A stretch of 11,493 nt of DNA from Desulfurococcales archaeon (GTDB lineage: Archaea > Thermoproteota > Thermoprotei_A > Sulfolobales > NBVN01), in the NCBI GenBank assembly GCA_021163585.1, contig JAGGTW010000125.1:1-11493 (forward strand), read 5' to 3'. Positions within the stretch are counted from its first letter, which is position 1. The number at the start of each line of letters is the position of its first letter. Shown in pieces: positions 4,440 through 11,493 of this stretch. The notes under the pieces were generated by a model, which was not told where the DNA came from, did no database searches, and was given only the letters and a program-made list of their open reading frames with translations. Both the position numbers and the translations under genes were made by a program.

Positions 4440-6383
4440 GTGATGGCATTCCGTAAGAAGTCGCTGACCTCCCTAGATGTAGCTGTCATAGTTAAGGAGT
4501 TAAGTAATTTACTTACAGACGGCTTAATTTCTAACATCTATAGCATTGATGGAGGTGGGTACTTACTTAAAATAAGGACCTTAGAAGGTATTACAAGTTA
4601 CTTAGTTATAGAGCCTGCAGTTAGACTTCACTTAACGAAGTTCATACCTCCAGCAGGTACTTCAGGGCGCACGCCGCTGTTTAGGAGATTTCTTAGGGGG
4701 TCTAAAATAAGGTCGGTGAGACAGTATGAATTTGAACGAATAGTAACTATGGGGGTAACTAAAGGCGGTATCGAAGTTGAAGTTATTGTAGAGTTAATGC
4801 CGAGAGGGATTATGGCTGTCTTAGATAGTAGTCGGAAGGTTCTTGTATCCAGTGAAGATATCAAACTCCGCGATAGAAGGGTATATCCCGGATTAACCTA
4901 TGTTTTCCCACCACTACTTCCTGACCCAAGGCGTTTTAACACCGAGCAGTGGTTAAAGACTGTCTCAGATGTTAGTAATCTGGGTGCGGCCTTAGTTAAG
5001 AAGCTGGGTATACCACCGGAGGTGGTTAATGAAGTACTGAATGAGGCTGAACGTAAATTAAAGCCTTCGGTAATGTCGTTAAGTGAGATAGCTAGGGTAC
5101 GGGAGAGCATTTTAGCATTTATTGAGTCAGTCGTAAGCAATCCCACACCAGTAATCGTGAAGTGCCGTGAAAACTATGTGTCATTTCATCCCTTCACACC
5201 CTCTAATATGCCGTCAGATTGTGACGTATTGACTTTTTCACTGTTTAATGAAGCAGTTGATGAGTACTATAGGGCTTTTTATGCGTCAGAGCTGAGGGGG
5301 GTAGAAGAAAGAAGGATCTCTTCTGAAGCAGCTAAGTTAAGAGCGGTAATTGATAAAGCTGTTAGGGACCTGAGTAAATTGAGGGAGGAGTACTCTAAGG
5401 TTGAACTGGCGCTTCGGTTCTTCGATGAAAAATACGACGTGCTGGATGACGCGTGGAGGTGTGTTAAAAGTATAGTGAAGTCTGCTGGCTGGGGTGAAGT
5501 GCTTAGGGCTTGCAGGTATGTCAGTAGAGTTGAACCTTCTAGTGGGGTATTTGAGGTTAAGATCGGAGGGAGAAGCACGCTTTTGAAGATTACTGAGGAA
5601 GTTCATGTGCAATATAGCAGGTTAAGAAAAAAGTATACTCGCTTGAAGGATAAGATAGCGCAAGCTGAAAAACACATCAGTGAATTAGAAAGGAAGCTTG
5701 AGGAGAAATCGGCCGTGCTTGACGCTAAGGCGAGGATCAAACCACTACTTAAGAAGGTTGAATGGTACACAAGCTACCACTGGATCATAACTTCTAGCGG
5801 ATTGCTCGCGATCGGTGGGAGAGATGCACAGCAAAATGAGAAGGTAGTTAAGAAGTACCTGGGTAATAGCGATATATTCATACATGCTGAAGTTCATGGT
5901 GCATCAGCATTTGTGCTTAAGTGCGGAGGCAACAAACCTTCTGAGAAGGATATTTACGAAGTGTCTGTTCTTGCTGCATCTTATAGTAGGGGATGGAAGG
6001 TAGGTGTAGGTGCGCTGAACGTGTTCTGGGTTTGGGGCAGGCAGGTAAGTAAGTCCGCACCTCCAGGGCAGTACTTGCCGAAGGGGGCTTTCATGATCTA
6101 CGGGAAAAGGAACTATATAAAGAGTGTGCCTCTACGCTTAGCTATCGGTGTACAGATAAGTGATAATAGGTACTTTGAGGTCATAACTGGTCCTGAGGAT
6201 TTAGTTAGCAAGAGAGCTAGCAGTTATGCAGTACTGGTTCCGGGAAATATTCATCAAAGGAGGATTGCTGCAGAAATAAGGGAGAAGTTCTCTGCTGGTG
6301 ATGAAAGGCTAAAAACATTAACCATGGACGACATTCTTGAGCGAGTACCCGGGCCCAGCACCATAGTTAAGTTAGTTACGTAG
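4440..6383 (+). CDS. rqcH: NFACT-family ribosome quality-control protein (archaeal RqcH/Rqc2/NEMF homologue)
   Basis: Members bind the large ribosomal subunit carrying a stalled nascent chain and, in bacteria and eukaryotes, promote C-terminal tailing. Domains: NFACT-N about 1-290; a helix-hairpin-helix-like stretch near 185-205; two coiled-coil arms at about 283-325 and 390-430; and NFACT-R from about 438 to 535, with the signature GGRDAQQNEKVVKKYL (459-474) and DIFIHAEVHGASA (478-490). The final 100 residues are a shorter archaeal tail. D13 matches the conserved N-terminal Asp. At the position of the functionally important Asp-Arg pair the sequence reads E99-R100 (FERIV), a conservative Glu replacement. 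The start is either GTG 4440 or ATG 4443; I slightly favour the ATG, with GAGGT (4432-4436) 6 bases before it. Length of 645-647 is normal for archaea. Tailing activity is inferred only. Confidence 0.93.
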   Translation: MMAFRKKSLTSLDVAVIVKELSNLLTDGLISNIYSIDGGGYLLKIRTLEGITSYLVIEPAVRLHLTKFIPPAGTSGRTPLFRRFLRGSKIRSVRQYEFERIVTMGVTKGGIEVEVIVELMPRGIMAVLDSSRKVLVSSEDIKLRDRRVYPGLTYVFPPLLPDPRRFNTEQWLKTVSDVSNLGAALVKKLGIPPEVVNEVLNEAERKLKPSVMSLSEIARVRESILAFIESVVSNPTPVIVKCRENYVSFHPFTPSNMPSDCDVLTFSLFNEAVDEYYRAFYASELRGVEERRISSEAAKLRAVIDKAVRDLSKLREEYSKVELALRFFDEKYDVLDDAWRCVKSIVKSAGWGEVLRACRYVSRVEPSSGVFEVKIGGRSTLLKITEEVHVQYSRLRKKYTRLKDKIAQAEKHISELERKLEEKSAVLDAKARIKPLLKKVEWYTSYHWIITSSGLLAIGGRDAQQNEKVVKKYLGNSDIFIHAEVHGASAFVLKCGGNKPSEKDIYEVSVLAASYSRGWKVGVGALNVFWVWGRQVSKSAPPGQYLPKGAFMIYGKRNYIKSVPLRLAIGVQISDNRYFEVITGPEDLVSKRASSYAVLVPGNIHQRRIAAEIREKFSAGDERLKTLTMDDILERVPGPSTIVKLVT

Positions 6384-6395
6384 GTACTAAATTCA

Positions 6396-6408
6396 TTTAA
6401 ATATTAAA
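6396..6408 (+). promoter_or_regulatory. TATA-like promoter of the CBS operon
   Basis: TTTAAATATTAAA is the strongest TATA-like element in the window. Its centre (6402) predicts a start near 6428, giving a leader of about 15 bases that contains AGGGTG (6432-6437), a ribosome binding site 5 bases before the TTG at 6443. The four CBS genes therefore appear to have their own promoter, separate from the NFACT operon. Confidence 0.55.
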
Positions 6409-6442
6409 CCTCTGTTGACGGTAAAATTCATAGGGTGCAAAT

Positions 6443-7240
6443 TTGCGTGTTAAGTATTTTGTGGATTCATTCTACCCTACTATTTTACCTAATGATCCCG
6501 CAACTAAGGCACGTGCACTCATGCGTGATTTGGGCCTCAGGATGATCCCTGTAGTCGACAGCTACTCCAGACTTCACGGTCTGATAAGAAGAGAGAACAT
6601 ACTCCTCATAACGTCAACACGTTCGAATGCGCTGGCCAGAAATATAATGGATACTCCAGCTCTCTCATTTAAACCGGGTGAGGACGCCCTCAATGCGTTT
6701 AAGGTAATGATAGAACTTGATGAGTGGTATGCTCCAGTTATTGATGACGTCAAGGGTAAGTTCGTGGGTGTTCTTACGTTAGATAGCCTACTTAGGTATC
6801 TCATCAAAGTAGGCCATGAAGCATTGAAATTTAGTGCCGAAGAAGTGATGAGCAGGGATGTTGAGTATGTGTACCCTGAGGATTTCATTAGCAGGTTGTG
6901 GCGCAAGATGACGCAGTTAAAATTCAGCGGATTTCCGGTCGTCAAGAATAAGAGTCTTGTCACAGTGGGTATAATTACGCAGCATGACCTACTCAAGAAA
7001 GGATATACTCGTGTAGAGTTAGAGTCTCCGTCAGGACCGAAGCACGGACCTAGAGTGAGGGACGCCATGACGACCCCTCCGATCACTGTTAAGCCTGAGG
7101 CGACACTAAGGGAGGTCGTATTGAAAATGGTTAAGTCTAATATAGGTAGGCTGCCTGTAGTTGATAATAAAATGAGTCTTGCCGGAATCATAGACCGCAG
7201 TGATGTATGTAGGGCATTCCTCAGTAGGGAGCTGAGGTGA
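6443..7240 (+). CDS. Four-CBS-motif protein 1
   Basis: This 265-residue protein is built only of CBS motifs, at about 10-56, 66-121, 133-187 and 205-261, forming two Bateman modules. CBS pairs typically bind adenosine nucleotides (AMP, ADP, ATP, SAM, NAD) and act as energy or metabolite sensors. The ribose-contacting motif G-h-h-[ST]-x-x-D is canonical in motif 3 (GIITQHD, 176-182), keeps only the Asp in motif 4 (GIIDRSD, 248-254), and is lost in motif 1 (GLIRREN) and motif 2 (GVLTLDS). The first module therefore looks structural or altered in ligand. There is no effector domain, signal peptide or membrane segment. The TTG start is forced: the only in-frame codon further upstream before a stop is not a start, and the protein begins well before motif 1. 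First gene of the four-gene operon; partner unknown. Confidence 0.9.
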   Translation: MRVKYFVDSFYPTILPNDPATKARALMRDLGLRMIPVVDSYSRLHGLIRRENILLITSTRSNALARNIMDTPALSFKPGEDALNAFKVMIELDEWYAPVIDDVKGKFVGVLTLDSLLRYLIKVGHEALKFSAEEVMSRDVEYVYPEDFISRLWRKMTQLKFSGFPVVKNKSLVTVGIITQHDLLKKGYTRVELESPSGPKHGPRVRDAMTTPPITVKPEATLREVVLKMVKSNIGRLPVVDNKMSLAGIIDRSDVCRAFLSRELR

Positions 7241-7247
7241 GTACGAA

Positions 7248-8171
7248 ATGGTTAAGGTGTATGTACCGCGCAGGGTTGTTGAACGTAATAGGTGGTTGAG
7301 AAGTGATGGCAAACCTAACTTCAAAGACCGTATTTACGCCAAGCCGCCAGAGCTAGAGGTAATAGCGAATAAGGAAATACCTGTACTAAGCATGCAGGCT
7401 ACAGTAATGAATGCGTGTGAGGTTATGAGTTCATCAGGTGCTAGGTTAGTCCCAATTACAGACCCTGAGAGACGCCTCCTCGGCATAGTCACGGGCATGG
7501 ACCTCGTTGATTACTTTGGTGGCGGCATAAAGTACACGATAGTCCAGAAAAATTACAACAATATCTACTCTGCTCTGTCAGCTTCACTTAGGGAGATAGC
7601 TAACACCAAGCCATTGGTTATTGATGTTAAATCAAAGCTGCATGACCTTCTGAATCTAATGGTCAGCTACGGGGTCGGTGCTCTACCTGTGGTTAGCGGA
7701 GACAAGGTCGTGGGTGTAATAACTGAGGGTGAGTTAATAAAGTATTTAACTTCGAAGGTCGTGGGTGTCAGAGTAAGTGACGTAATGAGTGTAAGTGTAA
7801 TCTCGCTAAGTTACAGCAGTAGCTTAGGTATAGCTATGAAGCTCATGGTGAACCTAGGTATAAGGAGGCTACCTGTCACTAGAAATGGCGACGTGATCGG
7901 CATGCTCACGTGGAGGAATATAATAGACCTGTTTGGGAGTCACAAGGTGTTCGATATGCTGAGGAAGTACACCTTTGATGAAGTACACTCATTTCCTGTA
8001 GCCGATGTCATGGAGAAAAACATCGTAACTATTGAGCCAGACAGCGACATAGGTGCTGCAGCAGCCAAGATGTCTGAGGAGGGGGTTGATTCACTGCTGG
8101 TTACTAAGAACGGCAACACGATCGGTATTATAACAGAAAGAGATATTCTTTATGGTGTAGTAGTACGGTGA
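7248..8171 (+). CDS. Four-CBS-motif protein 2, with N-terminal extension
   Basis: This 307-residue member is the longest of the four. A basic 43-residue N-terminal extension rich in Arg and Lys (PRRVVERNRWLR) precedes CBS motifs at about 44-91, 115-168, 175-229 and 250-304. After motif 1 comes DYFGGGIKY (88-96), a linker I associate with an archaeal CBS-only family. The ribose motif is canonical in motif 1 (GIVTGMD, 79-85) and motif 4 (GIITERD, 293-299) but altered in motif 2 (GVITEGE) and motif 3 (GMLTWRN). Only the outer two sites, one per Bateman module, look competent to bind nucleotide in the usual way. GAGGTGA (7234-7240) ends on the stop of the preceding gene and lies 7 bases before the ATG, so translation is probably coupled. 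No enzyme or transporter domain is present. Binding partner not predictable from sequence. Confidence 0.9.
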   Translation: MVKVYVPRRVVERNRWLRSDGKPNFKDRIYAKPPELEVIANKEIPVLSMQATVMNACEVMSSSGARLVPITDPERRLLGIVTGMDLVDYFGGGIKYTIVQKNYNNIYSALSASLREIANTKPLVIDVKSKLHDLLNLMVSYGVGALPVVSGDKVVGVITEGELIKYLTSKVVGVRVSDVMSVSVISLSYSSSLGIAMKLMVNLGIRRLPVTRNGDVIGMLTWRNIIDLFGSHKVFDMLRKYTFDEVHSFPVADVMEKNIVTIEPDSDIGAAAAKMSEEGVDSLLVTKNGNTIGIITERDILYGVVVR

Positions 8172-8178
8172 TGTAGTC

Positions 8179-9027
8179 ATGCCACCTAGAGTTGCATCAT
8201 ACATGAGCAGTCCAGTTATAACAGCATCAAAAAACGATAACCTCGCATACATCCGGAACTTGATGATACGCCATAAAGTAAGCAAGGTAGTCATTATCGA
8301 TAATAGCAATGTCATAGGAATGATAAGTAGGAGTGACTTCATACGGGTAGTATTCAATAAGAGGAGGTATATCAAGCCATTGACGAATATCCTAGCTTAT
8401 GAGATAATGACGAGTCCGGTGTACGCGATACAGCCAGGCAGAACCATTAAGGCAGCGGCACAAGCAATGCTTAAGCGCAATATAGGTTCACTGCTAGTTC
8501 TAGACAAAAACGGGAAGTTGCAGGGGATAATCACGAGAACTGACTTGGTGAGGGCTTATGCTGAGAGGTACTACGGGTGCTATAAAGTATCTGACTTTAT
8601 GAGTGATAAGGTCCCCACGGTTAATGTGACGCACAGCCTGTACTACGTCATTGACCTTATGCAGGAGACCGGCTTAGGTAAGGCCGTTGTAGTGGAGGGG
8701 AGTAAGCCCATAGGAGTTATAACGAAGGTAGATATTACGTTCCTGAATATCCCGAGCCTGATTAGGAGTGGGTCAGTAAAATACTACAAACGCCCTGGGT
8801 ATACTGGCAGGAGATTTGAAGGCATTGTTAGGATGTATACTATCCCGCTGGCGGGCGACCTAATGACTCCTGATCCGATTACCGTGCGTCCTGAAGAAGA
8901 CTTAGCGATTGCCGCGGATATAATGGTTAAAAACGGGATAGGTACTCTACCCGTAATAAATAGTGAGGGGGACATAGTAGGTCTATTAACGAAGAAGGAT
9001 GTAATTAAGGCGTTAAGGAGGCTGTAA
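8179..9027 (+). CDS. Four-CBS-motif protein 3, all nucleotide sites intact
   Basis: This 282-residue protein has CBS motifs at about 4-58, 72-128, 135-190 and 223-280. It is the only one of the four paralogues in which every ribose motif is canonical: GMISRSD (47-53), GIITRTD (116-122), GVITKVD (179-185) and GLLTKKD (268-274). It is therefore the best candidate for the main nucleotide sensor of the group. Between motifs 3 and 4 is a longer, basic and Tyr-rich linker (about 190-222, including KYYKRPGYTGRRF) that could contact nucleic acid or a partner. The ATG follows GGTGATG (8167-8173), which overlaps the stop of the previous gene, so coupling is likely. No other domain is present. The motif count and positions are seen directly; ligand and role are inferred from the CBS family. 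Confidence 0.9.
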   Translation: MPPRVASYMSSPVITASKNDNLAYIRNLMIRHKVSKVVIIDNSNVIGMISRSDFIRVVFNKRRYIKPLTNILAYEIMTSPVYAIQPGRTIKAAAQAMLKRNIGSLLVLDKNGKLQGIITRTDLVRAYAERYYGCYKVSDFMSDKVPTVNVTHSLYYVIDLMQETGLGKAVVVEGSKPIGVITKVDITFLNIPSLIRSGSVKYYKRPGYTGRRFEGIVRMYTIPLAGDLMTPDPITVRPEEDLAIAADIMVKNGIGTLPVINSEGDIVGLLTKKDVIKALRRL

Positions 9028-9029
9028 TT

Positions 9030-9857
9030 GTGGATGTAGGCTTCCTAACTGTCGGTGAGGCAGGCACGAAGAAAGTCTTGAAATTAAGTAAAAATGATTC
9101 GATCTATAACGCATTAAAAGAATTAAGGAAACATAAGACCGATAGGGCCCTCATATATGAGGGCAGGGAGCTTGTGGGCATAGTTACTAAAAAAGATGTT
9201 GTGAGAAAGATTCCACTGTCAAAAAGTAAGTTTAGGAGGCTCCCTGTGACGCAGTTGCACCTGTCATCAATTATGACATCGCCAGTACTAACGCTGCAGC
9301 ATGACGCTTCAGTACTTAAGGCAGCACGGATTATGTTGGAGAAGAATATAAGTAGTATACCTGTCACTGAGGAGGCTGAAGTTACTGCCTTATTTACTAA
9401 GTGGGATATCGCTAAATTACTAGTGAAGAGTGAGTTACCTGCTCGAAGCATAGCTACATATCCTGTTAAGACGATCAATAAGTTTAGCTCAATAATTCAC
9501 GCAAGGAGACTAATTATTGATGAAGGTATTTCAACTCTGCCTGTTGTCGATGAAAATAACAACTTAGTCGGTGTCCTGACGATAGACGAATTAACTGATG
9601 CACTAGCTGACCTGATAAACATACTTGCTGAGGGCGGCTCTAAGGAAAGCCTTAGGCATGTGAGTGTGAGCGAGGTAATGCGGCCGTTAGCACCCAGTGT
9701 CTGCAGTGATGAAGTCGCAGGTAGGGTTGCTACTCTGATGCTTAGTGAAGATGTGAGAGGAGTTGTTCTTGTTGATGAGGTAGGTAGAATTAATGGTATT
9801 GTAACTTTAACAGATCTAACCAGGCTTCTTGCAGAGAAGGCGTCGCTATCAACTTAA
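9030..9857 (+). CDS. Four-CBS-motif protein 4
   Basis: This 275-residue protein closes the CBS operon. Motifs lie at about 7-60, 78-132, 137-194 and 212-268. The ribose motif is canonical in motif 1 (GIVTKKD, 50-56) and motif 4 (GIVTLTD, 256-262), has Ala for Gly in motif 2 (ALFTKWD, 120-126) and loses the Asp in motif 3 (GVLTIDE, 181-187). As in protein 2, the first and last sites are the intact ones. The GTG start is 2 bases after the preceding stop and has GGAGG (9017-9021) 8 bases upstream, inside the previous gene; no better start exists nearby. Its stop lies only 3 bases from the deoC stop on the other strand, so transcripts of the two operons must overlap or terminate inside each other's genes. 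Role unknown. Confidence 0.9.
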   Translation: MDVGFLTVGEAGTKKVLKLSKNDSIYNALKELRKHKTDRALIYEGRELVGIVTKKDVVRKIPLSKSKFRRLPVTQLHLSSIMTSPVLTLQHDASVLKAARIMLEKNISSIPVTEEAEVTALFTKWDIAKLLVKSELPARSIATYPVKTINKFSSIIHARRLIIDEGISTLPVVDENNNLVGVLTIDELTDALADLINILAEGGSKESLRHVSVSEVMRPLAPSVCSDEVAGRVATLMLSEDVRGVVLVDEVGRINGIVTLTDLTRLLAEKASLST

Positions 9858-9860
9858 GTA

Positions 9861-10571
9861 CTATATTAAATCTATTAGTTTTTCGGCCTCCTTAACTATA
9901 CTCACTCCTCTACTTGCACCTACGACATCAGCACCGTAGAGAATTAAGTAAGCAGCGTCTAAAGCAGTCCGTATCCCGCCAGCAGCCTTGATTCTTACAG
10001 TGTCTTTAACTACATTCTTAATTAACACTACATCCCCAATACTGACACCACGCGTGCCAAAACCTGTATTTGTTTTTATGAAGTCTGCTCCTTGAGCAGC
10101 CACAATCCTCGATACCTCAGTAATTTCACTTATTGTTAAAATGCTTGTCTCAATTATGATCTTGATCGCCAGCCCCAACTCGTGCACAAGCTTCACTAAG
10201 TTCTGTATCTCATTTACTACTTCGTCATAAAGTCCCTCCTTAAGGTTTATTAAGTTAATAACTACATCTACCTCCTTGCCTCCTCCCTCAGCAATGATGC
10301 TTATCTCCCTAACTTTGGCTTCTAGGGGTGTGTACCCATATGGGAAGCCTGCGACACCAACCACGGGTATTTTACTTATAGCTGAAACATGCTTAACTAC
10401 TGACGGCGGCACCACTAATGCTCTGAAGCCGTACTTTTCTGATTCTTCTACAAAATTAGTGTATTCCCTTAAACTAGCATCGTATCTCAGCATTGTTTGG
10501 TCTATATACGTACTAATATTTTTGAGAATGTTCTTGACATAGCTGATTAACCCCTCAGTCAATCCAGTCAC
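9861..10571 (-). CDS. deoC: Deoxyribose-phosphate aldolase
   Basis: DeoC is a class I aldolase that interconverts 2-deoxy-D-ribose 5-phosphate with acetaldehyde and glyceraldehyde 3-phosphate, linking deoxynucleoside breakdown to central metabolism. It is a cytoplasmic TIM barrel. The catalytic set is complete: Asp102 in EVDVVINL, the Schiff-base Lys166 in DFIKTNTGFG, and Lys195 in RIKAAGGIRT. The N-terminal YIDQTML (22-28) matches the family's ID-x-T-x-L opening. The 236-residue length is normal for archaea. The start is GTG 10571, overlapping the last 17 bases of top6A, or TTG 10562, which removes three residues. Either way it is translationally coupled to top6A. I see no nucleoside phosphorylase or phosphopentomutase gene beside it. 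Confidence 0.94.
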   Translation of the reverse strand: MTGLTEGLISYVKNILKNISTYIDQTMLRYDASLREYTNFVEESEKYGFRALVVPPSVVKHVSAISKIPVVGVAGFPYGYTPLEAKVREISIIAEGGGKEVDVVINLINLKEGLYDEVVNEIQNLVKLVHELGLAIKIIIETSILTISEITEVSRIVAAQGADFIKTNTGFGTRGVSIGDVVLIKNVVKDTVRIKAAGGIRTALDAAYLILYGADVVGASRGVSIVKEAEKLIDLI

Positions 10572-11493
10572 CAGTCTGTATTTTCTCTGGAATATACTTG
10601 TCTATTAAGAATCTGAGACCCTTGCTTGTTAACGCTTCTATTTCCAGCTTGGCTTTCTTACTTAGGAAAATCCCTATTTCGTGCCCCCATCTCTTTGTTC
10701 TAAACCAACTATAATTCATTAATTCCTTAGCTCTTTTTACGTCCTTATCTTTTGCTTTAATTATAAAGTTCTTTCTCTCTGCTTCAGACAGGTATGGTTT
10801 CTTCCTAAGCTTCCTGCTACCGAAGATGTCAACCATAGATACTCCAAGAAACTTAGACTTTGGAGTGGCTAATCTCTCGCTTTCATAGGATAGTGTAATT
10901 GAGCCTACTTTAAATACACTATATATGTACCATCCGTAGGGGTCGGCATCAGTTAACACATACACAGGTAAGCCTAATTCCTCGTTCAGCCTTCTAATAA
11001 ATCTCCTGGTAGCTCTGTCTGGCTGCCCGGCACTGGTCACAAGTATTGCCTTATACTTCTTCCAGAAGCCAGCTCTATGGAGTTGCTGAAATACAGCGTC
11101 TTTCTCAATCACTAAAACGTACTCGGCGTCAACATCAACGAATTCAATAAAATCAGGTGTTGGCTCTATGGCGTATGCGCCGTGCCCCATCTTGCTCAGG
11201 TCGATGATGTCATCGCCCGATTTAATCCTCATGTTACCCACTACCTTACCTTTCTCCTTACTTAATATTAGGAGCTCTTCTCTGAGCATATCAATGAACA
11301 CTTCTATATCTCTAATCACAGAGTCAGATTCTTTCTGCTCCTCCCAGGTATTTTCCTCAACGATCCTCTTCGAAGGCAGCTTTCTGTATCTTATTGTGTG
11401 CTTACCCCTGTAGTAGAGGTCTCTTATTGTTGGGTACTCATTATTCACTAAGGTGTCGTATATTATGCTAGCCATTAGAACTGTTTGCATAAA
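10555..11493 (-). CDS. top6A: DNA topoisomerase VI subunit A (5' end cut by window)
   Basis: Subunit A of the type IIB topoisomerase, homologous to Spo11, makes the double-strand break through which another duplex passes; the ATPase is subunit B. Numbering from the first visible Met, TIRDLYYRGKH (21-31) holds the catalytic tyrosine, probably Y27 by comparison with Spo11. The Toprim metal site is formed by E129 in VLVIEKDAVFQ and by D181 and D183 in LTDADPYGWY. GQPDRATRRFIRRL (155-168) is the conserved helix of this family. The full protein is usually about 370-390 residues; 311 or more are visible, so about 60-80 N-terminal residues lie beyond the right edge. The frame is open to the last base, so the visible ATG (11490-11488) is internal. 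top6B, usually next to top6A, would be expected upstream, outside the window. It overlaps deoC. Confidence 0.95.
   Translation of the reverse strand, partial: FMQTVLMASIIYDTLVNNEYPTIRDLYYRGKHTIRYRKLPSKRIVEENTWEEQKESDSVIRDIEVFIDMLREELLILSKEKGKVVGNMRIKSGDDIIDLSKMGHGAYAIEPTPDFIEFVDVDAEYVLVIEKDAVFQQLHRAGFWKKYKAILVTSAGQPDRATRRFIRRLNEELGLPVYVLTDADPYGWYIYSVFKVGSITLSYESERLATPKSKFLGVSMVDIFGSRKLRKKPYLSEAERKNFIIKAKDKDVKRAKELMNYSWFRTKRWGHEIGIFLSKKAKLEIEALTSKGLRFLIDKYIPEKIQTGDWID

Noticed and set aside
6574..7191. A 205-codon open frame on the minus strand across CBS gene 1
   Set aside because: It is antisense to a well-supported CBS protein, has a Ser/Leu/Thr-rich composition typical of a shadow frame, no recognisable motif and no ribosome binding site.
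6443..9857. The four CBS genes as one broken or frameshifted long gene
   Set aside because: Each has its own start and a well-placed ribosome binding site, complete four-motif architecture and a distinct N-terminus, so they are separate intact genes.
1..11493. Defence island, mobile element or CRISPR content
   Set aside because: I found no transposase, integrase, Cas, toxin-antitoxin or restriction gene and no direct repeat array; the gene content is core or housekeeping in type.

Overview
This window comes from an archaeon, most likely a member of the Thermoproteota (crenarchaeal lineage) and probably a thermophile. The evidence is a topoisomerase VI A subunit, an archaeal NFACT/RqcH protein, an AMMECR1 protein, archaeal ThyX and Dcd, TATA-like promoters placed for leaderless or short-leader transcripts, frequent GTG/TTG starts, and Shine-Dalgarno sites of the GAGGTGA type. 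Gene density is very high. No stretch over 300 bases lacks a gene, and I see no mobile element, CRISPR array, tRNA or rRNA. The exact genus cannot be read from the sequence.

Layout. Positions 1-2349 (+) hold a compact run: the end of a Mut7-C RNase/zinc-ribbon protein (cut by the window edge), an AMMECR1 protein, thyX and dcd. ThyX makes dTMP from dUMP, and Dcd starts the supply of dUMP from dCTP, so these two form a thymidylate module. Positions 2330-2388 (-) contain what I read as an undescribed C/D box guide RNA: a 5-bp terminal stem, four boxes, exact 12/3/12 spacing and its own TATA-like element. Positions 2427-2669 (-) encode an 80-residue L24e/TRASH-like zinc-finger protein. It is divergent from an unrecognised 179-residue protein (2771-3310, +), which is followed by a 100-residue protein with three membrane segments (3418-3720, +).

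Positions 3795-6383 (+) carry a SAM methyltransferase followed 6-9 bases later by an NFACT (Rqc2/RqcH/NEMF-type) ribosome quality-control protein. Positions 6443-9857 (+) are the most striking part: four consecutive genes, each encoding nothing but four CBS motifs (16 in all), in one operon with a recognisable promoter and strong ribosome binding sites. The likely nucleotide-binding residues are intact in some motifs and lost in others, which suggests division of labour among the paralogues. No effector domain is fused to any of them.

On the minus strand, deoxyribose-phosphate aldolase (deoC, 9861-10571) overlaps by 17 bases the end of top6A (topoisomerase VI subunit A, 10555 to the window edge, its N-terminus outside). 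deoC and the last CBS gene converge with only 3 bases between their stop codons. Three genes here (thyX, dcd, deoC) touch deoxynucleotide metabolism, but they lie in separate transcription units and I do not claim they act as one system.
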